Assembly: GCA_015231825.1 (NCBI GenBank)
Contig: JADGAV010000009.1
Span: forward strand, 83,870 to 147,869
DNA length: 64,000 nucleotides
Direction of reading: 5' to 3'
From: SAR324 cluster bacterium
GTDB taxonomy: Bacteria > SAR324 > NAC60-12
In this document: positions 17,672-27,178 of the stretch, piece after piece
Position numbering within the stretch: position 1 is the first letter of the stretch
Layout: every line of letters begins with the position of its first letter
The notes under the pieces: generated by a model
Seen by the model: only the letters and a program-made list of their open reading frames with translations
Told to the model about the DNA's origin: nothing
The model's database searches: none
Made by a program: the position numbers and the translations under genes

Positions 17672-18823
17672 ATGGAGATAAAATTATCCGTAATAATTCC
17701 AACATATAATTGTTCTTCCCTGTTGTTGAGATGTTTGCAGTCATTGGAGCAGCAAACCGCTTCGAAATCAGATTATGAAGTGATTGTTGTTGATGATGGT
17801 TCAAGTGACGATACAGGTGAAATTCTTGAAAAATTTGTAAAGAAAACCTCATTGTCTCTTAAAATTCTGTATGAACCTCACCAGGGACCTGCTGCCGCAA
17901 GAAACAAGGGAATTGCCAATGCTCAAACTGAGTGGATTGGCTTTTTAGACTCCGATATGGTGATCAATCCGGAGTGGATATCCAAAGGATTGGCACTGCT
18001 TCGTTACAATCCGAATGCAGGAGGATTTGAAGGGAGAACCGAAATTGGGGAACGAGAAAAAGTAACCCCCTTCACTCACCAACTCAGCAACGTCAAAGGT
18101 GGACGTTACCAGACCTGCAATTTGATCCTGCGAAAATCCCTTTGTCAGTTTTATCCCGCATACAAAATCCCTTTCAGAGAAGATACCGATCTTGCCTTTT
18201 CAATTCTAGAGAGAGGGCATGAAATTGTTTTTGATCCAACGCTGTTAGCTTATCACCCTCCAATTCACCCCAGATATGATCGTCCCATTCGAGATGCCTT
18301 GCGTTACTACTATGACGGTCTTCTGGAAAGAAGGTTTCCGCATCGATATAAAAGTGAAGTGGATGTCCATTACATTGGAAAAATAAAGCTTCCGCATCTG
18401 AGAAGAAAGATCTACAGTGCTTTCGCGTGGTCCCAAATGATCTTTCTGCTTTCAATGCTGCTCTCAGCAGTTCCAACGAGCATCGTGATGGTCTTTGGGG
18501 CAGTGCATCTTTTCGCTTTTTCTACAGTGATTTTGATTCATTTGAGGCATATTCAATATACTCAATTGAAATGGATCGATTTTTTAGGAATTATTGGTGT
18601 TGCTTATATTGTACCCTGGGTACTTATTATTCAACGGTGGCGTGGACTAATTGCTTTTAAGAATGAATCTGAGTTTTCAATCGAGAACCTGCAAATTTAC
18701 CAACTGGCCGTCCCCAAAAATAAAAGCTCAAGGAAGATTATACCGTTGCATTCGCATACTCAAATGAAGCAGGAAGCCAATTCAGTCTTCACGGACAAAC
18801 CTTCATACTATGGGCGCAAATAA
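17672..18823 (+). CDS. Family 2 glycosyltransferase with C-terminal membrane segments
   Basis: A 383-residue GT2 enzyme. The N-terminal GT-A domain shows LSVIIPTYNCSSLLLRCLQS, VIVVDDGSSDDTGEIL, GPAAARNKGIANA and the metal-binding FLDSDMVINPEW (DxD); REDTDLAFSILERG near residue 170 is the conserved acceptor-side ED motif. Two hydrophobic segments (about 255-290 and 305-325) anchor the C terminus in the inner membrane. The donor and acceptor sugars are unknown. It follows an 842-base non-coding stretch and overlaps the next gene by 14 bases, so the two are probably co-transcribed. Confidence 0.88.
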   Translation: MEIKLSVIIPTYNCSSLLLRCLQSLEQQTASKSDYEVIVVDDGSSDDTGEILEKFVKKTSLSLKILYEPHQGPAAARNKGIANAQTEWIGFLDSDMVINPEWISKGLALLRYNPNAGGFEGRTEIGEREKVTPFTHQLSNVKGGRYQTCNLILRKSLCQFYPAYKIPFREDTDLAFSILERGHEIVFDPTLLAYHPPIHPRYDRPIRDALRYYYDGLLERRFPHRYKSEVDVHYIGKIKLPHLRRKIYSAFAWSQMIFLLSMLLSAVPTSIVMVFGAVHLFAFSTVILIHLRHIQYTQLKWIDFLGIIGVAYIVPWVLIIQRWRGLIAFKNESEFSIENLQIYQLAVPKNKSSRKIIPLHSHTQMKQEANSVFTDKPSYYGRK

Positions 18824-19160
18824 AAAAGTCCTCCTCTTCTTCTGTCTCTGTTTGTTTGCCCACCCTTTAGGAGCTAATCCTTTTTTGGAAGCGAAAGTTT
18901 CCTTTCAAAAAGGGAAGGCTCTTCTAAGAACTCACCAATATAGAAAAGCAATCACTGCTCTAACGCTGGCTATCGAATTGAAACCGGACCATGCAGAGGC
19001 TTACCACAAACGCGGTACGGCACACTACTCTTCCAATAGTAGCAAAGAGGCCTGTCAGGATTGGAAAAAAGCCTGCGAGTTGTCGGGATATTGTATGGGG
19101 TGGAATTTTGGTTTGCACAAAAAAGTGTGCGGAGAAGAGTCGGGGGTGAAAGAAGAATAA
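18810..19160 (+). CDS. Small exported TPR protein
   Basis: A 116-residue protein with a signal peptide (KKVLLFFCLCLFAHPLGAN) and then two tetratricopeptide-like helical pairs: ALLRTHQYRKAITALTLAIE and PDHAEAYHKRGTAHY, ending in EACQDWKKACELSGYCMGW, a pattern common in periplasmic TPR/Sel1-type proteins. Four cysteines in the C-terminal half could form disulfides. It overlaps the 3' end of the glycosyltransferase gene by 14 bases. A scaffolding role is likely, with the partner unknown. It converges with the large TPR gene (41 bases apart). Confidence 0.7.
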   Translation: MGANKKVLLFFCLCLFAHPLGANPFLEAKVSFQKGKALLRTHQYRKAITALTLAIELKPDHAEAYHKRGTAHYSSNSSKEACQDWKKACELSGYCMGWNFGLHKKVCGEESGVKEE

Positions 19161-19201
19161 GAGAAAGATTCCTTTTGATTCTTATTTATAATTGCCTGCA
19201 A

Positions 19202-22120
19202 TCATTTCTTCAGATAATCCTGGTATTCCAGTTGACGTTTTAAAAGGTCGTGGTTTTCAACAGCCAGTCTCTGCCAGAGAGGCAATGCGCCTAAAACCGA
19301 TGCATCTGCCAAATTAAGATTCGGGTCAGAAGGAAGGAGTTTATTGAAAACTTCCAACGCTTTCGGTTCTCGTCCTGTTCGCTGATAAATGACTCCCATT
19401 TTGTACTGGGCCCATCGAATGCGTTCTAAAATGTCAGGGTGTTCACTATTTTCATACATGGAAATAGCTGTTTGGTATTTTTCGAGTGCTTCTGTATCTC
19501 GCTGCATTTCGAACAACATATCGGATTTCAAAAAGTAACTGAGTGCGATATAAAACGGAACATCAGTGCCGACTTCCCCCACAACTGGATGAAAATAGTG
19601 CCGAGGTATTTGGCTATAGGCCTGTTCTGCTTCGGCATGCCTTCCTAAGTCCTGATACAAGTTACCCAATTCATAGTAAAGTTCGGGGACAACTTCTGCT
19701 CTCAGCGGGTCATTTTGTGTCCCTTGAGTGTACTGGCGGATCGTGTGTTCATAAACTTTAATCGCTTCAAGGTACTCTCGTCCCTGCTTGTAGACGGATG
19801 CCAGCTGCTTGTTGGCATCTGCATTATAGTTGCTTTCCGGGAAATCCCTGATAAAGCGGATCAAGGCTTCTCTTGCTTCATCGACACTCCCTTTTTCTGC
19901 CAGGGCAATGGCTTCCTGGAAGTGGCTCAATTCTTTTAAGGGGCTGTCTCCTCTGTTGCTGAGAAATTTAAAAACATCAATTGAATCATCAAATAATCCC
20001 AACTCCTGATATGAAATCCCCACCTGAAATAAAGTGGTGTCAAAACGAAATTTTGATAGATATTTCTCCTTAAAATCTTTGTAAACCCCAACCACTCCCA
20101 AATAATCTTTTTCAAGAAAATGCTGGTCAACCAAACCTTTCAGATTTTCATCAATGTTTTCTTGAATGATGCCTCTGCGGACATAGCGATTGTTGGGAAA
20201 TTTTTGGGTGAACTCCTCGAGCGCTTTGATGGCTTCCTGATAATGTCCAAATAGGGTGAGCGTCAACCCTTTCCTTAAATAGGCTTCTTCTTTTAACGGA
20301 GAGTCGGATTTGAGATTAATAATGCTTTCGTAAACTTTCAATGCTTCTTTGTAGTCTTCAGAGTAGGGGCGTTGGGCTTGAATATTAGCTTTTCGAAGCT
20401 GCCCGAGGATGGCGACATCCTGCTTGAAGCTGGTGGCTGCTTTTTCGTAAACCTGGATTGCTTCTTCTTCTTTCCCTTCATCTCTTAAAAAATCGCCTAA
20501 ACGGAGCGCTACCAATTTGGAAAAATCAGCATCAGGGTGCTTTTGGAGGAGAAGGTTGAACACTTCACGTGCTGTGGCGAAATCAGCAGTTTCGTAGTAG
20601 GTTTCTCCCATCCGGAATAAAAGTCCTGGATCTCTTTCAGGATAGTTGACATCGATATTTCTTGCACGATCAAAGCCTTCTCGCGCCTTTGAAAATTCGC
20701 GCAAATTATAATAGGCCTCTGCCATTTTATAATGGGCAGGTGCTACATGGTCTTCCCTTGCTCCTGCACGTAAATATTCTCTAAAAGAATCGATTGCCGA
20801 TTTCCATTCATGACGATCGACTTCACCCACGGCCCTCCAGAAATTGGCTTCTGCAGCTTCCAGTGTATCTGGAAATTTTTTCTGTAAAATATCAAAGGTT
20901 TGATTGGCATCGTCGTAAAACTGCATATTCCGATAACTCTGCCCAATTTGTAAATAGGCATGTGGGAGTAAATCACCAATCTCAGAATTGTTTGCTGTCG
21001 CCACTCGAATTGCTGTTTCGTAGGCAGAGATTGCCTGATGGTAATTGGTTGCATTGGCTTTTTGCAAAATTTCGTAAAGAGCGTCGGCCCTGCGAAATAA
21101 TGATTGAATAGCGAGGAGGTCCAATGGTTCATCTTCAACGTCCGACTGCTGAGATTTTCCCAGTTTATACGTTTCCAAAAAGAGTTCCAGGGCTTGTTCG
21201 TTTTCTCCTTGCTGCAGTGCGCCTTCGGCAAGATTGTAGCTTTCCTTGATTGCATTTCGGCGCTTGGCACTTTCGATTCTCTTTTTGAGGTCGGCCTTTT
21301 TTTGTTCCTCGGTCATTTCTGCTTCCGGCACTGCCTGTTCTTCTGGGAGGGGAGCACCGGCTTCCCCGAAAAAGTCGATAATCCAGCGAGGAGGATCCAG
21401 CTGGTACATTTCCTTAACGTCCATTTTTCCCGTGGATTGAATTGTGACAAATGTCTGGTTGGCATCTGTTTCCATTTTGTCAAAACGAATGCGAGGGTCA
21501 GGCTTTGTTTGTTTGATTTCCAAGCCGGGAACAGGATGGGTGTCGGAAAAACGAATTGTGGTCACTCTTTGATCTTTGTCTTGACGAAAAAACATCCGCG
21601 GCTGCTGTGAGCGGACAAAGAAAAAAGTTGCTCTTGAAAAATTGGGTGGATGGTTGCTGAAACGGACATCCTTTAGTTGAAGTGCTGGAGGAACCGGAGG
21701 CGGTTCTAGAGGTTCTATGTCAATTTTTTGACGAAGTTCGACGGTCAGGACATGAGGCTGATTGTTTTTAACCGCATAGATGAGGTCAGGAATTCTAGTC
21801 TTGAATTGGACCCAAATATCATCGGCCTCCGGAGTGAACCGGATCCCTTCCAACATAGGGTCGTTGTATAAATGTTCGCTCTGATCTTTTTGAAACCCGA
21901 GCTGAGCGTTCATGAATTTTAATAAAAGAGTCTTCCTCTTCAGATTTTCATGTATTTGATAGATAGGAAGTGAATCGAAGTACAACAGCACGTTGAGTTG
22001 TTGGCCAATCCGCTGAAGTTCGACCTTGTTTACTGAAGACTCTGCCCCTTGTAGATCAGACACGGCAGGCAAAATGATCCAACTTAAGATCCAAAACACC
22101 CGGAATTGAAATTTTCTCAT
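19202..22120 (-). CDS. Large exported protein: N-terminal AMIN-like region plus long TPR array
   Basis: A 972-residue protein with a signal peptide ending near residue 26 (VSDLQGAES). Residues 30-250 contain two beta-rich repeats resembling AMIN domains (VELQRIGQQLNVLLYFDS... and later FVTIQSTGKMDVKEMYQL...PPRWIIDFFGE), which in other proteins bind peptidoglycan or localise envelope machines. An acidic charged linker (about 255-290) leads into roughly 15 TPR-like repeats (for example YETADFATAREVFNLLLQKH, YRNMQFYDDANQTFDILQKK) to the C terminus. The design suggests a periplasmic scaffold. I cannot link it to a known complex; neighbours (TPR protein, repressor) do not help. AMIN assignment is tentative, TPR assignment is firm. 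Confidence 0.75.
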   Translation of the reverse strand: MRKFQFRVFWILSWIILPAVSDLQGAESSVNKVELQRIGQQLNVLLYFDSLPIYQIHENLKRKTLLLKFMNAQLGFQKDQSEHLYNDPMLEGIRFTPEADDIWVQFKTRIPDLIYAVKNNQPHVLTVELRQKIDIEPLEPPPVPPALQLKDVRFSNHPPNFSRATFFFVRSQQPRMFFRQDKDQRVTTIRFSDTHPVPGLEIKQTKPDPRIRFDKMETDANQTFVTIQSTGKMDVKEMYQLDPPRWIIDFFGEAGAPLPEEQAVPEAEMTEEQKKADLKKRIESAKRRNAIKESYNLAEGALQQGENEQALELFLETYKLGKSQQSDVEDEPLDLLAIQSLFRRADALYEILQKANATNYHQAISAYETAIRVATANNSEIGDLLPHAYLQIGQSYRNMQFYDDANQTFDILQKKFPDTLEAAEANFWRAVGEVDRHEWKSAIDSFREYLRAGAREDHVAPAHYKMAEAYYNLREFSKAREGFDRARNIDVNYPERDPGLLFRMGETYYETADFATAREVFNLLLQKHPDADFSKLVALRLGDFLRDEGKEEEAIQVYEKAATSFKQDVAILGQLRKANIQAQRPYSEDYKEALKVYESIINLKSDSPLKEEAYLRKGLTLTLFGHYQEAIKALEEFTQKFPNNRYVRRGIIQENIDENLKGLVDQHFLEKDYLGVVGVYKDFKEKYLSKFRFDTTLFQVGISYQELGLFDDSIDVFKFLSNRGDSPLKELSHFQEAIALAEKGSVDEAREALIRFIRDFPESNYNADANKQLASVYKQGREYLEAIKVYEHTIRQYTQGTQNDPLRAEVVPELYYELGNLYQDLGRHAEAEQAYSQIPRHYFHPVVGEVGTDVPFYIALSYFLKSDMLFEMQRDTEALEKYQTAISMYENSEHPDILERIRWAQYKMGVIYQRTGREPKALEVFNKLLPSDPNLNLADASVLGALPLWQRLAVENHDLLKRQLEYQDYLKK

Positions 22121-22300
22121 GAATTTCCTGAACTTTGGAAAAAATGGTATCGGATTCGTCTCATAATGCCAAATGGATTGCTAAATCAAAAACTGGCGCT
22201 GAGAACTTACGGTAAATACCTACCCTCTTTAGAATCATAGAATTATCATGCCATTTGCGCAGTTTTTCAAATCCTTGTTCGAAAATTGTTGGTCTGCCGA

Positions 22301-23023
22301 TCACATACGGCGACCAAACCAAATCACTCTCCCCAAAACCTGCAGATTTTCCAGGGCCTCTTTTTGAACAATTTGCTCTTTATAGGCGACATTGTCGCTG
22401 CGAATAAGCAGCGATCCGTCATACATCGACTGGAGTCGTTTGGCGATCAAGAGATCTTCCAATCTCAGAATATAGATAGAATCCTTTTTTACACGTGTTT
22501 CAGATAGATCGACGAGAAGCAAATCTCCGTTTTTGATTGTCGGTTCCATGGAATCACCGTCTGCTGTGATCAGTGCCAGATCAGGGGCTTCTGCCCTCAA
22601 GTTGTTTTGCACCCATTCTTTTTTGAAAGCGAGGTAATCGACAACCTGTTCACTGTTGATAATCGCCCCATAGCCTGCGCTGGCCTGAACATCATAGCGA
22701 GGAACCATGACAAAATTATTGGCGAATTGTGCTGATGAAGATTCTCCTCTGGAACCAAATTGTGCCATCATTTCTTCGTCTTCCAGGACATACCGTGCTG
22801 ATTCCTCTAAAAACGGAGCTCCTTCTCCTGTTAGCAGCCAGTTGACGTTGATTCCATATTTTACGTTTAATGCTAACAGATATTTAAATGTCGGTTTGCC
22901 TCGTCCTTTGCATATGTCTGTGATCTGTGCAGGCGTCTTTCCGGTACTTTTTGCAAATTTTGTCTTGCTAACTTCGGTGTTTTCAATGATAAATTCGAAA
23001 CGTCTAGGAAAATCATTCAGCAT
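22301..23023 (-). CDS. HTH plus S24-peptidase (LexA/CI-like) transcriptional regulator
   Basis: A 240-residue regulator. Residues 8-65 are an XRE-type helix-turn-helix (SKTKFAKSTGKTPAQITDIC). Residues 105-235 are a LexA/CI-type S24 domain with a putative self-cleavage site Ala116-Gly117 (QASAGYG), nucleophile Ser158 in GDSMEPTIKNGDLLLVD and general base Lys195 in LLIAKRL. Proteins with this design repress promoters and are inactivated by autocleavage, often stimulated by RecA filaments; that behaviour is family knowledge, not shown here. There are no phage genes nearby. It is divergent from the topoisomerase genes and could control them or itself. Confidence 0.88.
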   Translation of the reverse strand: MLNDFPRRFEFIIENTEVSKTKFAKSTGKTPAQITDICKGRGKPTFKYLLALNVKYGINVNWLLTGEGAPFLEESARYVLEDEEMMAQFGSRGESSSAQFANNFVMVPRYDVQASAGYGAIINSEQVVDYLAFKKEWVQNNLRAEAPDLALITADGDSMEPTIKNGDLLLVDLSETRVKKDSIYILRLEDLLIAKRLQSMYDGSLLIRSDNVAYKEQIVQKEALENLQVLGRVIWFGRRM

Positions 23024-23383
23024 TTTGCTTCTCTATTTAAAATTTCTCTTGTTTATTAATTTCTAATTAATTAATTTATGTTAAAACTTAAATAAAGTCA
23101 TAAGCAAGCATAAAATGTAAAAAGTGAGTTTTACATCGAAATCCATTTGTCTAAATAACTTCGTTTGCCATGGAGGTCCTATCCCAGTTTTTTGCGACTC
23201 ATCCTCCTCAAGTTCTGTGTGATTAAGAAAATTTGAAATAGCTAAATACCGGTTAGATATCAAAAGTCTTTCTGAAATTTTTCCGAGTTCTCTAGGATGG
23301 AGGACGGCATCACTGATTCTCTTATTTTCCAAATATCCGGTATGTCTAACCCTGCCTGTCAATCAATCAACAAGAGTAGTGCA
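23024..23383. promoter_or_regulatory. Divergent intergenic region between the S24 regulator and parE
   Basis: 360 bases, very AT-rich near the regulator start, including the 12-base palindrome AATTAATTAATT at about 23066-23077 and flanking TTAATTT repeats. Promoters for both divergent genes must lie here. If parE begins upstream of 23384 (in-frame ATGs at 23297 and 23342), the region is shorter. I cannot identify a specific operator with confidence. Confidence 0.4.
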
Positions 23384-25198
23384 ATGACTGTACAAGCATC
23401 AAGGAATGTCTATGATGAAAGTAAAATCAAAACACTTTCTTCATTGGAGCACATTCGACTTCGTCCAGGGATGTATATCGGCCGTCTGGGCAACGGCAGC
23501 AATCAAAATGACGGAATCTATGTTTTGGTCAAAGAGATTGTCGATAATACGATCGATGAGCACATTATGGGGCATGGCAATCGTGTCAATGTATTCATTG
23601 AGGACAATCGGATAAAAGTTCGTGATTTCGGCCGGGGAATTCCTCTTGGGAAAGTCGTTGAGTGTGTTTCCATCATCAATACCGGGGCCAAGTATAATGA
23701 CGATGTTTTTCAATTCAGTATTGGGCTGAATGGCGTGGGAACAAAGGCAGTCAATTCACTGGCCACGATTTTTAAGATTACTTCCTATCGGGAAGGGAAA
23801 AAAGTATCAGCAGAATTTGCGAGAGGACGTTTGACGAGTCCGGCTCGGGAAAGTGCTTCAGAAGAACCAAACGGAACTTTGGTGGAGTTTGAACCCGATG
23901 CAGAAATATTTTCCAATTTTTCTTTCCAGTATGACTATGTTAAAAAGCTCCTAAAAAATTATTCGTATCTGAATAGCGAATTGAGCCTGTATCTGAACAA
24001 GGAAAGGTTTCGGGCAAAGCGCGGTTTGCTGGATTTGCTGACAGAAGAAGTCGGTGATTGCAGTTTGTATGAAATTGTTCATCATAAGGAAGAGAGGATT
24101 GAGTTTTCGATCACTCATACAGATGATTACGGAGAGAACTATTTCAGCTATGTCAATGGGCACTTTACAAGTGATGGAGGTACTCATCTCAGTGCATTTC
24201 GTGAAGGAATTTTAAAAGCGATCAATGAGTTTTATAAAGGCAGCTACCAGGGGCCGGATGCTCGTGACGGGATTGTAGGTGCGGTTGCTGTTCGAATCAA
24301 AGAACCCATTTTTGAATCGCAGACTAAAAACAAGTTGGGCAACACGGATATAAAAGGATGGATTGTTTCTGCGACCAAGGAGGCTTTTGTTGATTATTTG
24401 TATAAAAACCCGAAAGTTGCAGAAAGACTGCATAAAAAAGTACAGACCAATGAGCGTTTGCGCAAAGAGTTGATGAACGTTAAAAAAGCAGTGCGTGATC
24501 GGGCAAAAAAAACAGCGTTGGTGATTCCAAAATTGAAGGACTGTAAATTCCATCTAGGAGGAAAAGATCCCAGAGGCGGCGACAGTATGATATTTCTGAC
24601 TGAAGGCGATTCTGCCGGAGGCAGTCTCGTCAGTTGCCGAGATGTGATGACGCAGGCGATTTACTGCCTGAAGGGAAAGCCGTTGAATTGCTGGAATTTG
24701 GGACGCGAGGTGATTTATAAAAATGAGGAACTCTACAACATGATGAAGGCGCTTGGAATTGAAGATTCCATCAGTGATCTGCGATACAATAAAGTAATTA
24801 TTGCTACGGATGCAGATCAGGATGGGTTCCATATTCGCAACCTGCTCCTGACCTTTTTTCTTCACTACTTTGAAGGCCTGGTGATTGAAGGGCATGTCCA
24901 TATTTTGGAAACCCCCCTGTTTCGTGTGAGAAATTCAAAAATCACTCAATATTGTTATTCAGAACAGGAAAAGAATGCGGCAGTAGAGAAACTTAAAAAG
25001 GGAAAACAGCTCGAAATTACTCGCTTCAAGGGATTGGGGGAAATTTCTCCTAAAGAATTTGGTCAATTCATCGGGCCCGATATCCGTTTGACTCGGGTAG
25101 GAGTGGAACATATCCATAACATCCGGGAGTTGCTCACCTTTTATATGGGAAAAAACACAGAGGTTCGCAAACACTACATTATGGAAAATTTGATTTAG
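23384..25198 (+). CDS. parE: DNA topoisomerase IV subunit B, Bacteroidota-like
   Basis: A 604-residue type II topoisomerase ATPase subunit. The GHKL ATPase shows LRPGMYIGRLGNGS, EIVDNTIDE, DFGRGIPLG and GLNGVGTKAVNSL; the TOPRIM domain shows FLTEGDSAGGSL and ATDADQDGFHIRNLLLTFFL (Asp pair retained, with Gln where Val is usual). The phrasing GNGSNQNDGIYVLVKEIVDN and the C-terminal CYSEQEKNAAVEKL...EITRFKGLGEISPKEF closely match, from memory, ParE of Bacteroidota rather than GyrB of Proteobacteria. The frame opens at 23297 but ATG 23384, with AAGAG upstream, leaves a plausible short N terminus; 23342 is an alternative. It is followed by parC after 12 bases. Confidence 0.9.
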   Translation: MTVQASRNVYDESKIKTLSSLEHIRLRPGMYIGRLGNGSNQNDGIYVLVKEIVDNTIDEHIMGHGNRVNVFIEDNRIKVRDFGRGIPLGKVVECVSIINTGAKYNDDVFQFSIGLNGVGTKAVNSLATIFKITSYREGKKVSAEFARGRLTSPARESASEEPNGTLVEFEPDAEIFSNFSFQYDYVKKLLKNYSYLNSELSLYLNKERFRAKRGLLDLLTEEVGDCSLYEIVHHKEERIEFSITHTDDYGENYFSYVNGHFTSDGGTHLSAFREGILKAINEFYKGSYQGPDARDGIVGAVAVRIKEPIFESQTKNKLGNTDIKGWIVSATKEAFVDYLYKNPKVAERLHKKVQTNERLRKELMNVKKAVRDRAKKTALVIPKLKDCKFHLGGKDPRGGDSMIFLTEGDSAGGSLVSCRDVMTQAIYCLKGKPLNCWNLGREVIYKNEELYNMMKALGIEDSISDLRYNKVIIATDADQDGFHIRNLLLTFFLHYFEGLVIEGHVHILETPLFRVRNSKITQYCYSEQEKNAAVEKLKKGKQLEITRFKGLGEISPKEFGQFIGPDIRLTRVGVEHIHNIRELLTFYMGKNTEVRKHYIMENLI

Positions 25199-25210
25199 GG
25201 AGCCGGGGTT

Positions 25211-27163
25211 ATGCAATATTTGAAGCCGATGATAGAAAAAAACTTTCTGGAGTATGCTTCCTATGTAATCAAAGATCGCGCAATTCCCCATGTCAATGAT
25301 GGGTGCAAACCGGTTCAGCGCCGTATTCTGCACACCATGATGAAAATGGATGATGGGAAATTCAACAAAGTGGCCAACATCATTGGTGATACAATGAAAC
25401 TGCATCCGCATGGAGACGCTTCGATTGGGGCCGCTTTGGTGGTGATGGCAAATAAGGAATATTTCATCGAGAAACAAGGAAATTTCGGCAATCTCCTGAC
25501 CGGCGATCCCGCTTCTGCACCCCGCTACATTGAAGCACGTTTGACTCCCCTGGCTAAAGAAGTCTTATTCAATCCCGAATTGACGGAGATGGAAGATAGC
25601 TACGACGGGCGCAATCAAGAACCGCTGGTGCTGCCGTGTAAGATTCCCAATATACTATTGCTGGGCTCTGAAGGAATTGCGGTGGGGATGGCCACTTCGA
25701 TACTTCCTCATAATTTCAATGAAGTTTTAAAAGCGCAGATCGCCTTTTTAAAAGAAGAACCCTTTGAGCTTTTTCCCGATTTTTTGACGGGTGGGCAAAT
25801 GGATGTGAGTCAATATCAGGATGGAAATGGAAAAGTCAAAGTGCGAGCCTGCATTGAAGTTGTTGACGAAAAAACGGTTCTGATAAGCGATATTCCTTAT
25901 GGAGTAACCACGGAAACTTTGATTGCATCGATTCATGACGCTTCAACTAAAGGAAAATTGAAAATCTCTTCAATTGATGATTTTACGACCGACCGACCCG
26001 CCATCGAAATCAAAGCGGCCCGTGGGGTCAAAGCAGAAAGCCTGTTGAAACCCTTGTATGCATTTACGAATTGTGAAGTTTCTTTATCGCTCAATTTGCT
26101 CGTGATATTGGACCGCTATCCGGTACAGATGAATGTCAGCACAGTTCTGCAACACAATACGAGGGGGTTGCTTGAAATCCTGGAAGCAGAATTGGAATTG
26201 GAGTTGAGCAAAAATGAGCGGAAATGGCATGAGAAAAAGTTGGAAGTTTTGTTTATTGAGCATCAGATCTATAAGCAAATCGAAGTCAGTGGGAGTTATG
26301 ACATAGCAGTAGAAAAGATCGCAGCAGCATTTGTCCCATTTCATCAGGAATTTAAGCAGGAAGTTTCGGTTGACGACATTGAGAAGCTTTTAAATATCCC
26401 CATCAAACGAATTTCGAAATTTGATTTGAAGAAAAATCAAAATGGACTGAAAGATTTGGAAAGGGAAATTCGGCGAATCCGACGCACTCTCAAAAATATT
26501 ACTCAGTATGCCATTGACTACCTCAATCAGTTGCTGGAAAAGTATGGAGATCAATTCCCCCGTAAAACGAAGTTGACCACATTTGAAGAAATCAAACTTA
26601 AAGAAATTGCCATAACCAATCAAAAGGTTGGGTGGCAAGAAAGTGAGGGTTATTTAGGATCGAGTGTTAAAAGCGATATTCAATTTGAATGCTCAGATTA
26701 TGACCGTTTGGTGATTTTTGAAAAAGATGGCACTTACCGGATTATTCGCGTTCCCGAAAAATTGTTTGTTGGAACGAATATTGAGCGAGTAGACAAAGTC
26801 GATTCGGAGGCAGTATTCAATTTGATTTATTTCATTGATTCCACTAAAATTTGTTATGCGAAAAGGTTTGTTGTCAAGGGTTTTATTCTGGATAAGGACT
26901 ACGAACTCTTTCCCAAGGCAAAGGGAGCAAAGATTGCCCACCTGAGCGTGGGGGATGATGTTGTGATTGATGTACACTATGTCCCTGCTCCTCGCTTAAA
27001 AAAGCTCAGAGAAAAATTTGATTTCAGAAAATTGGCAATTAAGGGAATTGGCGCGAGAGGCAACCGGATCTCAACAAAACCGATTCGACGGGTCAAATCC
27101 ACCGGAAAAAATCAAACTTCTGATGAAAGTTCTGAGGCAAAACAGTTGGATTTATTGAAATGA
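25211..27163 (+). CDS. parC: DNA topoisomerase IV subunit A, Bacteroidota-like short form
   Basis: A 650-residue breakage-reunion subunit. DNA cleavage motifs are in place: DGCKPVQRRILHTM, KLHPHGDASIGAAL, QGNFGNLLTGDPASAPRYIE with the catalytic Tyr in RYIEARL, and SEGIAVGMATSILPHNF. It is shorter than E. coli ParC/GyrA (about 750-880); the C-terminal region after residue 480 is a reduced wrapping domain with VIFEKDGTYRIIRVPEKLF and KGAKIAHLSVGDDVV, and lacks a full GyrA-box propeller. With parE immediately upstream and a DUF3127 gene 15 bases downstream it forms a compact three-gene unit that decatenates chromosomes. Confidence 0.92.
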   Translation: MQYLKPMIEKNFLEYASYVIKDRAIPHVNDGCKPVQRRILHTMMKMDDGKFNKVANIIGDTMKLHPHGDASIGAALVVMANKEYFIEKQGNFGNLLTGDPASAPRYIEARLTPLAKEVLFNPELTEMEDSYDGRNQEPLVLPCKIPNILLLGSEGIAVGMATSILPHNFNEVLKAQIAFLKEEPFELFPDFLTGGQMDVSQYQDGNGKVKVRACIEVVDEKTVLISDIPYGVTTETLIASIHDASTKGKLKISSIDDFTTDRPAIEIKAARGVKAESLLKPLYAFTNCEVSLSLNLLVILDRYPVQMNVSTVLQHNTRGLLEILEAELELELSKNERKWHEKKLEVLFIEHQIYKQIEVSGSYDIAVEKIAAAFVPFHQEFKQEVSVDDIEKLLNIPIKRISKFDLKKNQNGLKDLEREIRRIRRTLKNITQYAIDYLNQLLEKYGDQFPRKTKLTTFEEIKLKEIAITNQKVGWQESEGYLGSSVKSDIQFECSDYDRLVIFEKDGTYRIIRVPEKLFVGTNIERVDKVDSEAVFNLIYFIDSTKICYAKRFVVKGFILDKDYELFPKAKGAKIAHLSVGDDVVIDVHYVPAPRLKKLREKFDFRKLAIKGIGARGNRISTKPIRRVKSTGKNQTSDESSEAKQLDLLK

Positions 27164-27178
27164 CGGATAATAAATAAC

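Noticed and set aside
17490..17852. 120-codon minus-strand frame over the start of the GT2 gene
   Set aside because: Antisense to the conserved N terminus of the glycosyltransferase; no independent signals.
23081..23362. 93-codon minus-strand frame upstream of the topoisomerase gene
   Set aside because: It lies in the AT-rich divergent promoter region, has no ribosome site and its composition looks random.
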